Below, piece after piece: positions 1-7,266 of a stretch of DNA of 64,000 nucleotides (the stretch's first letter is position 1; each line of letters begins with the position of its first letter). The notes under the pieces are model-generated. The model ran no database searches. It had not been told where the DNA came from and saw nothing but the letters and a program-made list of their open reading frames with translations. The position numbers and the translations under genes are program-made. Source of the stretch: JBEEJZ01 sp046046915 (GTDB lineage: Bacteria; Pseudomonadota; Gammaproteobacteria; Burkholderiales; Burkholderiaceae_C); contig JBJOIT010000001.1 of NCBI GenBank assembly GCA_046046915.1, positions 1 through 64,000 on the forward strand, given 5' to 3'.

Positions 1-849
1 CTGGTGGAGCCGCAAGAGTTCATCATCGATGGGCAAGACGTGAAAGAGCCCATCGGCATGAGCGGCATCCGCCTGGAGGCCAAGGTGCACATCGTGACGG
101 GCGCCCAGAGTGCGGCCGAAAACATCATCAAGTGCGTGCGCCGCTGTGGCCTGGATGTGGAGCAGCTCATGCTCAACCCCCTGGCCAGCAGCCACTCGGT
201 GCTGACCGAAGACGAGCGCGAGCTGGGTGTGGCGCTGGTGGACATCGGCGCGGGCACCACTGACGTGGCCATCTTCACCAATGGCGCCATTCGCCACACC
301 GCCGTGATTCCGATTGCCGGCGACCTGATCACCAGTGACATTGCCATGGCCTTGCGTACGCCGACCAAGGACGCTGAAGACATCAAGGTGGAAAGCGGTT
401 GCGCCAAGCAGTTGCTGGCCGACCCGGAGACCCAAGTCGAAGTGCCTGGCCTGGGCGACCGCAGCCCCCGCATGCTGAGTCGTCAGGCACTGGCTGGTGT
501 GATCGAACCCCGTGTCGAAGAAATCTTTTCTCTGGTGCAGCAGGTCATTCGGGATTCCGGTTACGAAGAAGTGCTTTCCAGCGGCATCGTCCTGACCGGT
601 GGCAGCTGCGTGATGCCCGGCATGGTCGAGCTGGGTGAAGACATCTTTTTGAAGCCTGTGCGCCGTGGCGTGCCCAAGTACAGCAGTGCCTTGCACGACA
701 TGGTGGCCCAGCCGCGCGCAGCCACGGTGATGGGCTTGCTGGACGAAGCCCGTCTGGGGCGCCTGCGTGGCTTCAAGGTGGCGCAGAAAGCTGGCTCCAT
801 GAAAACCGCACTCAGCCAGGTCAAAGACTGGTTTGTCGGCAACTTTTAA
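1..849 (+). CDS. ftsA: Cell division protein FtsA, C-terminal part (cut by window start)
   Basis: FtsA is the actin-like ATPase that tethers FtsZ filaments to the inner membrane. The frame is open from base 1, so the N-terminus lies outside the window and about 282 residues are visible. The actin-family phosphate-binding stretch DIGAGTTDVAIF lies near visible residue 81, and the LTGGSCVMPGM adenosine-site motif near residue 198. The protein ends in a short amphipathic tail, KDWFVGNF, which fits the membrane-targeting helix of the family. It is followed by ftsZ on the same strand, the standard end of the division cluster. Confidence 0.95.
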   Translation: MVEPQEFIIDGQDVKEPIGMSGIRLEAKVHIVTGAQSAAENIIKCVRRCGLDVEQLMLNPLASSHSVLTEDERELGVALVDIGAGTTDVAIFTNGAIRHTAVIPIAGDLITSDIAMALRTPTKDAEDIKVESGCAKQLLADPETQVEVPGLGDRSPRMLSRQALAGVIEPRVEEIFSLVQQVIRDSGYEEVLSSGIVLTGGSCVMPGMVELGEDIFLKPVRRGVPKYSSALHDMVAQPRAATVMGLLDEARLGRLRGFKVAQKAGSMKTALSQVKDWFVGNF

Positions 850-1014
850 CGCCCAGGAGCACTCAACACATGAACCAAGCTTCATCCCCCTGGTGTGACC
901 TGGGTCGCAGCCGATGGCGCAGCACCGGTCCCCCGGGCCTGACCCCCGCCTGCCCATCGACCGAATTTTTAGTTCCTCTTTTTATTGACCTTTTCAGACC
1001 CTCAGGAGAACCCC

Positions 1015-2247
1015 ATGGCCATTGAACTTTTTGAAGAAGAAGCCTTTAACCAAGGCACCCAGATCAAGGTGATCGGTGTCGGCGGTGGCGGCGGCAATGC
1101 TGTCAGCCACATGATTCAAAGCTCGGTCCGCGGCGTTGAGTTCATTTGTGCCAATACCGACGCCCAAGTGCTGGACAGCTTAGGTGCGCACTGCGTGATC
1201 CCATTGGGCAAGACCGGTCTGGGCGCAGGCGGCATGCCCGAGCGTGGGCGCGATGCTGCCGAACTGGCGGTGGAAGACATCCGCGCTGCCATCGAAGGCG
1301 CGCACATGTTGTTCATCACCGCAGGCATGGGCGGCGGTACCGGCACGGGCGCCGCGCCGGTGATTGCCCGTGTGGCGCGCGAAATGGGCATCCTCACCGT
1401 GGGTGTGGTGACCAAGCCTTTCAGCTTTGAAGGCAACAAGCGCATGAAGAATGCCGAGGCTGGTTTGGCGGAACTGGAATCCAATGTGGACTCCCTGATC
1501 GTCGTACTGAATGAGAAACTGCAAGAAGTGCTGGGCGAGGACGCCACCGAGGAAGAAGCCTTCGCCAGCGCCAACGACGTGCTCAAGAATGCCGTGGGCG
1601 GCATTGCCGAGATCATCAACGTCAAGGGCCATGTGAACGTCGACTTTGAAGACGTGCGCACCGTGATGGGCGAACCAGGCAAGGCCATGATGGGCACCGC
1701 CCAGGCCACCGGCCCGGACCGCGCCCGCATCGCTGCCGAACAAGCCGTGGCCTGCCCCCTGCTGGAGGGCGTGGACCTGTCCGGCGCCAAGGGCGTGTTG
1801 GTGCTGATTTCTGCCGCCAAAGGATCGCTCAAATTGCGTGAGTCCGGCCTGGCGATGAGCACCATCCGTGCCTTTGCCCATGAAGACGCCAATGTGATAT
1901 ACGGCACCGCACACGACGACACACTGGGCGAGGCGATTCGCGTGACGGTGGTCGCCACCGGCCTGAGCCGGCCCGGCGCCCGTCGCACCGCACCACCCTT
2001 GCAAGTGTTGCGCACCGGCACCGACAACGTGCCCTTTGCCGTGGGTGGCAACAATGTACAAAACAGCGTGGCCGGTCAACCTGCGTCGATCATGGGCAAT
2101 GCCCAGACCGACTACGGCAGCCTGAGCACGCCCAGTGTGTGGCGCACCCGCGACCGCACCTCTGCTGCGCAAAAAGTGGACGCCCTGGCCAGCGGAGGCA
2201 TGGACGACTACGAAATCCCGGCTTTTCTGCGCAAGCAGGCCGACTGA
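1015..2247 (+). CDS. ftsZ: Cell division protein FtsZ
   Basis: FtsZ is the tubulin-like GTPase that polymerises into the cytokinetic ring. The 410-residue product has the glycine-rich nucleotide loop GVGGGGGNAV at residues 21-30, the tubulin signature GGGTGTG at 106-112, and the conserved C-terminal peptide YEIPAFLRKQAD that binds FtsA and ZipA-type partners. The start is the ATG at 1015 with AGGAG at 1004-1008; an upstream in-frame codon at 985 has no such support. The region between residues 320 and 395 is the usual variable linker. It lies 165 bases after ftsA. Confidence 0.98.
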   Translation: MAIELFEEEAFNQGTQIKVIGVGGGGGNAVSHMIQSSVRGVEFICANTDAQVLDSLGAHCVIPLGKTGLGAGGMPERGRDAAELAVEDIRAAIEGAHMLFITAGMGGGTGTGAAPVIARVAREMGILTVGVVTKPFSFEGNKRMKNAEAGLAELESNVDSLIVVLNEKLQEVLGEDATEEEAFASANDVLKNAVGGIAEIINVKGHVNVDFEDVRTVMGEPGKAMMGTAQATGPDRARIAAEQAVACPLLEGVDLSGAKGVLVLISAAKGSLKLRESGLAMSTIRAFAHEDANVIYGTAHDDTLGEAIRVTVVATGLSRPGARRTAPPLQVLRTGTDNVPFAVGGNNVQNSVAGQPASIMGNAQTDYGSLSTPSVWRTRDRTSAAQKVDALASGGMDDYEIPAFLRKQAD

Positions 2248-2278
2248 GTCTTGACGGCCCCTGAAAGGACAAACACGC

Positions 2279-4177
2279 GTGTTCAACTGGTTTGAAAAAA
2301 GGGTAGACCCCTACCCTGAGGCGGTGCCTGACACCCCGCCGCGTGGTTTTCTTCCTTTCCTGTGGGCTGGCACCCAAGGGGTGCGTCCGCATATTCTGGG
2401 CATGACGTTGCTGACCGCTGTCATCGGCGCGTTCGAGGCCTTGCTGTTTTCCATGCTGGGCAGCGTGGTGGACTTTCTGGCGCAGGTCCAGCCTGGGCAG
2501 CTGTGGGCGACGGAGGGGCAGCGCTTGCTGCTGTTGGGTGCCATCGTGGTGGGCAGCACATCCTTGGTGCTCTTGCAGACCCTGCTCAAGCACCAGTCCC
2601 TGGCGGGCAACTTTCCGATGCGCCTGCGCTGGAACTTTCACCGCCTGATGCTGGGCCAGAGCATGTCCTTTTACCAGGACGAATTTGCTGGCCGCGTGGC
2701 GGCCAAGGTGATGCAGACTGCGCTGGCGGTGCGCGATGTCTGCATGATCCTGACCGACATTCTGGTCTTCGTGGTGATTTACTTTCTGACCATGGCAGCC
2801 GTGCTGGGCGGCTTCAACGTCTGGATGTTGCTGCCTTTTGGCACCTGGTTGACTCTGTATGTGGTCTCCTTGCGCTGGTATGTGCCGCGGCTGTCTGGTG
2901 TGGCACGGCGCCAGGCCGATGCGCGCTCGCTGATGACCGGGCGTATCACCGACGCCTACACCAACATTGCCACGGTAAAGCTGTTTTCTCACGCGGGGCG
3001 CGAGGCTGGCTTTGCCCGGTCTGCCATGCAGGACTTCATGCAGACCGTGCATGCCCAGATGCGGTTGGTCAGCGGCATCATGACGGTCAATCACGCCCTG
3101 AGCATGGGCCTGATCGCCAGCACTGCCGGCGTGGCCTTGTGGCTGTGGGTGCAGGGTGAGGTGGGCGTGGGCGCGGTGGCGGCGGCCAGTGCCATGGCGT
3201 TGCGCCTGAACGGCATGTCGCACTGGGTGATGTGGGAGATGTCCTCCCTGTTCGAGCATGTGGGCACGGTGCAGGACGGCATCAACACTTTGTCGCGGCC
3301 GCATCAGGTGCTCGACAAACCGGGCGCGCAGCCGCTCAAGGTCAGCCATGGCGAGGTGCGTTTCGAGCACCTGAGCTTTGCCTATGGCGCCACCGGCCCT
3401 AAGGCCAGGCAGGTCATCGACGACCTCTCGCTGGTGATCAAGCCGGGCGAAAAAATCGGTCTCGTGGGGCGTTCGGGGGCGGGCAAATCCACCATCGTCA
3501 ACCTGCTGCTGCGCTTTTACGACGTGGGGCAGGGCCGAATTCTGATTGACGGACAAAACATCGCCGACGTGGCGCAAGACAGCCTGCGCGCGCAAATCGG
3601 CATGGTGACGCAAGACACCTCGCTGCTTCATCGCTCGGTGCGTGACAACATCCTGTACGGCCGGCCAGACGCCAGCGACGAGGCTATGGTGGCCGCCGCC
3701 CAACGCGCCGAGGCCGAGGAATTCATCCAGACGCTCACCGACCCCAGCGGACGCAAGGGCTTTGAGGCGCATGTGGGTGAGCGTGGCGTCAAGCTTTCGG
3801 GTGGCCAGCGCCAGCGCATTGCCATTGCCCGGGTCATGCTGAAAGACGCGCCTATCCTGTTGCTCGACGAAGCCACCAGCGCGCTTGACTCCGAGGTTGA
3901 GGCCGCCATACAGGCCAGCTTGTACCGTTTGATGGAAGGCAAAACCGTGGTGGCCATTGCCCACCGTTTGAGCACCATTGCCGCCATGGACCGCCTGATC
4001 GTGCTCGACAAGGGCCGCATTGTCGAAGAAGGCGATCACCGCAGTCTGTTGGCGCAGGGCGGTTTGTATGCGCGCCTGTGGGCGCACCAGAGTGGCGGCT
4101 TTCTGGGCGAAGAGGTGGAAGACGCAGGCGACGGGGATCTGCAGAGTGGCGCGCCCACTTTTAAAATGTCGACATGA
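2279..4177 (+). CDS. ABC transporter, fused permease and ATPase (exporter type)
   Basis: A 632-residue half-transporter with an N-terminal membrane domain of several hydrophobic segments (about residues 40-310) and a C-terminal nucleotide-binding domain. Walker A is GLVGRSGAGKST at about 394-405, the ABC signature LSGGQRQR at about 506-513, and Walker B ILLLDEATSALD from about 526. This is the MsbA/multidrug-exporter architecture, and such proteins dimerise. The substrate cannot be read from sequence; lipid, drug or peptide are all possible. The start is GTG at 2279. The stop overlaps the lpxC start as ATGA, so the two are probably co-translated. An exporter between ftsZ and lpxC is not the arrangement I know from most proteobacteria. 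Confidence 0.9.
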   Translation: MFNWFEKRVDPYPEAVPDTPPRGFLPFLWAGTQGVRPHILGMTLLTAVIGAFEALLFSMLGSVVDFLAQVQPGQLWATEGQRLLLLGAIVVGSTSLVLLQTLLKHQSLAGNFPMRLRWNFHRLMLGQSMSFYQDEFAGRVAAKVMQTALAVRDVCMILTDILVFVVIYFLTMAAVLGGFNVWMLLPFGTWLTLYVVSLRWYVPRLSGVARRQADARSLMTGRITDAYTNIATVKLFSHAGREAGFARSAMQDFMQTVHAQMRLVSGIMTVNHALSMGLIASTAGVALWLWVQGEVGVGAVAAASAMALRLNGMSHWVMWEMSSLFEHVGTVQDGINTLSRPHQVLDKPGAQPLKVSHGEVRFEHLSFAYGATGPKARQVIDDLSLVIKPGEKIGLVGRSGAGKSTIVNLLLRFYDVGQGRILIDGQNIADVAQDSLRAQIGMVTQDTSLLHRSVRDNILYGRPDASDEAMVAAAQRAEAEEFIQTLTDPSGRKGFEAHVGERGVKLSGGQRQRIAIARVMLKDAPILLLDEATSALDSEVEAAIQASLYRLMEGKTVVAIAHRLSTIAAMDRLIVLDKGRIVEEGDHRSLLAQGGLYARLWAHQSGGFLGEEVEDAGDGDLQSGAPTFKMST

Positions 4178-5097
4178 TTGCCCAACGCACCCTGAAGTCA
4201 CTGACACGCGCCGTGGGTGTGGGCCTGCACAGTGGCCAGCGCGTGGAACTGACGCTACGCCCGGCGCAGCCCGACACCGGCATCGTGTTTCGACGGGTTG
4301 ATTTGCCCGAGCCTGTAGAGATCAAGGTGTCGGCCGAGGCCGTCACCGACACGCGGTTGGCGTCCACCCTGTCCAAGGACGGCGCCAAGGTGCTCACGGT
4401 GGAGCACCTCATGTCGGCTTGTGCCGGCCTGGGTGTGGACAACCTGTATGTGGATATCACGGCTGAAGAGGTGCCCATTCTGGATGGTTCTGCCGCCTCT
4501 TTTGTATTCTTGCTGCAAAGCGCGGGCATCGTGATGCAAAACGCGCCCCGGCGCTTTATCCGTTTGAAGCAGCCAGTCGAGGTGCGCGAGGGCAGTGGAA
4601 CTAACGCCAAGTGGGCCAGGCTGGAGCCTTTTCATGGCTACAAGCTCACCTTCGAGATCGACTTCCACCATCCCGCCGTTGATTCCACGGGCCAGCGCGT
4701 GATGTTCGACATGAGCAAAGACTCTTATTCGCGCGACATCGCCCGGGCCCGCACCTTCGGTTTCACCAAGGATGTGGAAATGATGCGCGCCAATGGCTTG
4801 GCCCTGGGCGGCGGCCTGGACAACGCCATCGTGATGGACGACTACAAGGTGCTCAACGCCGATGGCCTGCGTTACGACGACGAGTTCGTCAAGCACAAGA
4901 TCCTGGACGCTATGGGCGACCTCTACCTGATCGGTCGTCCCCTGCTGGCCAGCTACAGCGCGTTTCGCTCCGGCCACGCCATGAACAACCAGTTGCTGCG
5001 CGCACTGCTGGCCCAGCCTGAGGCCTGGGACGTGGTGAGCTTTGACAACGACAAGCAGGCCCCCCAGGGCTTTGGTCAGCTCGCCAGGGCCTGGTAA
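4174..5097 (+). CDS. lpxC: UDP-3-O-acyl-N-acetylglucosamine deacetylase LpxC
   Basis: LpxC is the zinc amidase that carries out the first committed step of lipid A synthesis, removing acetate from UDP-3-O-acyl-GlcNAc in the cytoplasm. The 307-residue length is typical. The expected zinc ligands are visible as His78 (in VEHLMSACAG), His241 and Asp245 (in KHKILDAMGD), matching His79, His238 and Asp242 of the E. coli enzyme. The ATG at 4174 overlaps the stop of the upstream ABC exporter by four bases. It converges on ruvC, with 13 bases between the two stops. Confidence 0.97.
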   Translation: MIAQRTLKSLTRAVGVGLHSGQRVELTLRPAQPDTGIVFRRVDLPEPVEIKVSAEAVTDTRLASTLSKDGAKVLTVEHLMSACAGLGVDNLYVDITAEEVPILDGSAASFVFLLQSAGIVMQNAPRRFIRLKQPVEVREGSGTNAKWARLEPFHGYKLTFEIDFHHPAVDSTGQRVMFDMSKDSYSRDIARARTFGFTKDVEMMRANGLALGGGLDNAIVMDDYKVLNADGLRYDDEFVKHKILDAMGDLYLIGRPLLASYSAFRSGHAMNNQLLRALLAQPEAWDVVSFDNDKQAPQGFGQLARAW

Positions 5098-5110
5098 AGC
5101 GGAGCAGCCT

Positions 5111-5659
5111 TCAGTGGCTACGGCCACCCCGGTACATGCCGTGGGTTTTGCGCGACAGGGCGCCAGCAGCGGCCAGTTTGTTCATCGACGGGCTGGCGTG
5201 TGCGTGGGTGATGGCCAGCCCCAGGGCGTCGGCCGCGTCCTGGCGTGGTGCCGACGGCAGGCCCAATAAACGCTTCACCATCTCCTGCACCTGAGTTTTG
5301 TCGGCGCGGCCATGGCCGGTGACGGCCTGCTTCATCTGCAGGGCGGTGTATTCGGCCACAGGCAAGTCGCACGACACCAGGGCCGTGACACAACAGCCCC
5401 GTGCCTGCCCCAGCAGCAAGGTGGCCTGTGGGTTGACGTTGACAAAGACGATTTCGACAGATGCCACTTCGGGCTGGTAACGGGCATTGATTTCCCGCAC
5501 CCCGTCATAAATGACCTTGAGGCGGGCGGGCAGGTTGCCCATTTCCTCTTTGGTGGTGGTGATCACGCCGCTGGCCACATAGCTCAGGGCGCTGCCATCC
5601 AAATCAATCACACCAAAGCCAGTGGTCTGGAGGCCGGGGTCTATGCCGAGGATGCGCAT
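5111..5659 (-). CDS. ruvC: Crossover junction endodeoxyribonuclease RuvC
   Basis: RuvC is the dimeric nuclease that resolves Holliday junctions made by RecA and moved by RuvAB. The 182-residue product starts MRILGIDPGLQTTGFG with the first catalytic Asp at residue 7, and has the internal catalytic Glu in ASVEIVFVNVNP and the C-terminal acidic pair in QDAADALGLAITHA. Its ATG at 5659 lies one base after the mtgA stop, so it is probably the last gene of an rnb-tonB-mtgA-ruvC transcription unit. ruvA and ruvB are not in this window. Confidence 0.96.
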   Translation of the reverse strand: MRILGIDPGLQTTGFGVIDLDGSALSYVASGVITTTKEEMGNLPARLKVIYDGVREINARYQPEVASVEIVFVNVNPQATLLLGQARGCCVTALVSCDLPVAEYTALQMKQAVTGHGRADKTQVQEMVKRLLGLPSAPRQDAADALGLAITHAHASPSMNKLAAAGALSRKTHGMYRGGRSH

Positions 5660-5660
5660 G

Positions 5661-6449
5661 TCAGGGCAGCAGAGCGTTGGGCATGCGGGCGGTGATCACC
5701 TCGGCCCGGGAACTGAGGTAGCCCGATTGCGGGGTTTTCTCAAAAAAGCGGGGGCGCGGCAGCATGACCGCCAGGCGTGCGGCTTCATAAGCGCCCAACT
5801 TGGCGGCGGGTTTGCGAAAGTAGTGCTGGGCGGCCGCCTCCGCGCCAAACACGCCCTCACCCCATTCCACGCTGTTCAGGTAAATCTCGAGGATGCGGCG
5901 TTTGCTGAGCAGCTGCTCCATCGCGAATGTCAGCACAAGTTCCTGACCCTTACGGAACAGGGTGCGCTCGCCGGAGAGCAGCAGATTTTTGGCCAGCTGT
6001 TGGGTGATGGTGGAGCCGCCCACCACCTTGGGGGCTTTTACCTTGGCGTTGTTGCCCGACCGGGCTACCTGTTGCTCCACTTTTTGCTCAGCCCGTGCAT
6101 TCTTGGCCCAGGCTTTCTCCAGCGCATCCCAGTCCACACCATCGTGCTGGATGAAACCATCGTCTTCCGACGCAATCACGGCACGCTTCAGGTGGTCTGA
6201 AATTTGGCCGTAGTCCACCCACTGCTGGCGCCAGCGCAAGCGGTCTTTTTCGGTTGCCAGGCGCCAGGCCTCTGAGCGCTGAAAAGCCGTGGACTGTGGG
6301 TCCACCATCGCCATCAGGGCGATTCGGCCCACAAAAAACACTTCCAGCAAGACGGCAGCCATCAGCACCAGAAGCAGCCAGCGCCACAGCTCCTTTGCCA
6401 CGCCAGTCGACTTATTGGCCGGAGACTTGGGTCTGGAGGGTTTCTTCAC
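5661..6449 (-). CDS. mtgA: Monofunctional biosynthetic peptidoglycan transglycosylase MtgA
   Basis: MtgA polymerises lipid II into glycan strands without a transpeptidase domain. The 262-residue form has one N-terminal membrane anchor (about residues 21-48). The GT51 motifs follow: EDDGFIQHDG with the probable catalytic Glu95, GGSTITQQLAKNL from 144, and EIYLNSVEWGEGVFGAEAAA further on. I chose GTG 6449, which has CAGG a few bases upstream and overlaps the end of the TonB-like gene by 38 bases. GTG 6401, just after that gene's stop, is an alternative. The frame stays open upstream to 6563, but that part is arginine-rich and unlike the family. Confidence 0.9.
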   Translation of the reverse strand: MKKPSRPKSPANKSTGVAKELWRWLLLVLMAAVLLEVFFVGRIALMAMVDPQSTAFQRSEAWRLATEKDRLRWRQQWVDYGQISDHLKRAVIASEDDGFIQHDGVDWDALEKAWAKNARAEQKVEQQVARSGNNAKVKAPKVVGGSTITQQLAKNLLLSGERTLFRKGQELVLTFAMEQLLSKRRILEIYLNSVEWGEGVFGAEAAAQHYFRKPAAKLGAYEAARLAVMLPRPRFFEKTPQSGYLSSRAEVITARMPNALLP

Positions 6450-7266
6450 GGGTAAACCTGAAACGGGACACCACCACAATCTGGTCGGCCTGCCGGCGCA
6501 TGGCCTCTGTGAATGAGCCAAAAGGCGCCGAGCTGCGCGCAATCGCCTCTGCCCGGCGATCAAGGGTATAGCTTCCGGAACTGTCCACCACTTCGGTAGC
6601 CACCACGCTGCCGTCGTGCTGGATGGTGACGATCATGGTCAGCTCGCCATACAGTTTTTTACCGCCTGCCTCCGGAAAATGCTGAGTGCCCTTGTCTTCG
6701 ATGCGCCTGCGCAACTTGTCGTAGTAAAGGGCGTAGGCCATTTCCTTGGTGGCCGGACTGACATAGCGCTTTTTGGGGCGGGCGTTGTCGGTGTTGATGC
6801 GCTGCTCGATCTCGGCCAGCAGTTGCTCCAGCCGGCGCCGCTTTTCTTCGGTGTCTTGGCCGGCCAATTCATTTTGGGTCAGGGGCTCTCGCGAGGCCAG
6901 CGCCATCATCTGACTGCGCACCTGGGACAAGAGCATGTCTTGTTGCTGTTGCAGGCGCTGCAGCTGCTGGGCCTGCGTGGATTCGGCACTGTCGCCCTCT
7001 TCTACCTGCGGGGCCAGCGGCATGGGTGAACTGGCCCGGCCCTGCGCCGCATCACCCCCGCCAGCCAGGTTGGCCTGGGCGATGGCCTGGGCCTTGGTGG
7101 GGCGCTCGGTGGTCCTGGCGTTGACCAGTATCACCTCCAGCGGTGTGTCTTGAAACACACGGTTGAAGGCCTCGGGGTCGACAAAGCGTATGGTCAGCAG
7201 CAAGGCGTGTACCGACAGGGACACGCCCAGTGCAATCGACAAGAAACTGACGCGGGTGAGCTTCAC
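6412..7266 (-). CDS. TonB-family energy transducer-like protein
   Basis: A 284-residue protein with an N-terminal membrane segment (about residues 6-28, SFLSIALGVSLSVHALLLTI). A Gln/Ala-rich middle follows, with a likely coiled coil around QQLQRLQQQQDMLLSQV. The C-terminal domain has the TonB/TolA fold pattern: YYDKLRRRIEDKG, LYGELTMIVTIQHDGSVVATEVVDSSG and LDRRAEAIARSSAPFG. TonB-type proteins carry proton-motive energy to outer-membrane receptors. No exbB/exbD or receptor gene is near, and the middle lacks a long Pro-Lys spacer, so an envelope role other than iron uptake is possible. Its GTG start overlaps the rnb stop as GTGA. Confidence 0.82.
   Translation of the reverse strand: MKLTRVSFLSIALGVSLSVHALLLTIRFVDPEAFNRVFQDTPLEVILVNARTTERPTKAQAIAQANLAGGGDAAQGRASSPMPLAPQVEEGDSAESTQAQQLQRLQQQQDMLLSQVRSQMMALASREPLTQNELAGQDTEEKRRRLEQLLAEIEQRINTDNARPKKRYVSPATKEMAYALYYDKLRRRIEDKGTQHFPEAGGKKLYGELTMIVTIQHDGSVVATEVVDSSGSYTLDRRAEAIARSSAPFGSFTEAMRRQADQIVVVSRFRFTREETLQTQVSGQ

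Noticed and set aside
1180..2286. A 368-codon open frame on the minus strand
   Set aside because: It is the shadow of ftsZ; its composition is Gly/His-rich and it has no motif or ribosome site.
2090..4207. A 705-codon open frame on the minus strand
   Set aside because: It lies antisense to the ABC exporter and ftsZ end. The product is His/Gln/Arg-rich with no domain, as expected for the reverse frame of a G+C-rich gene.
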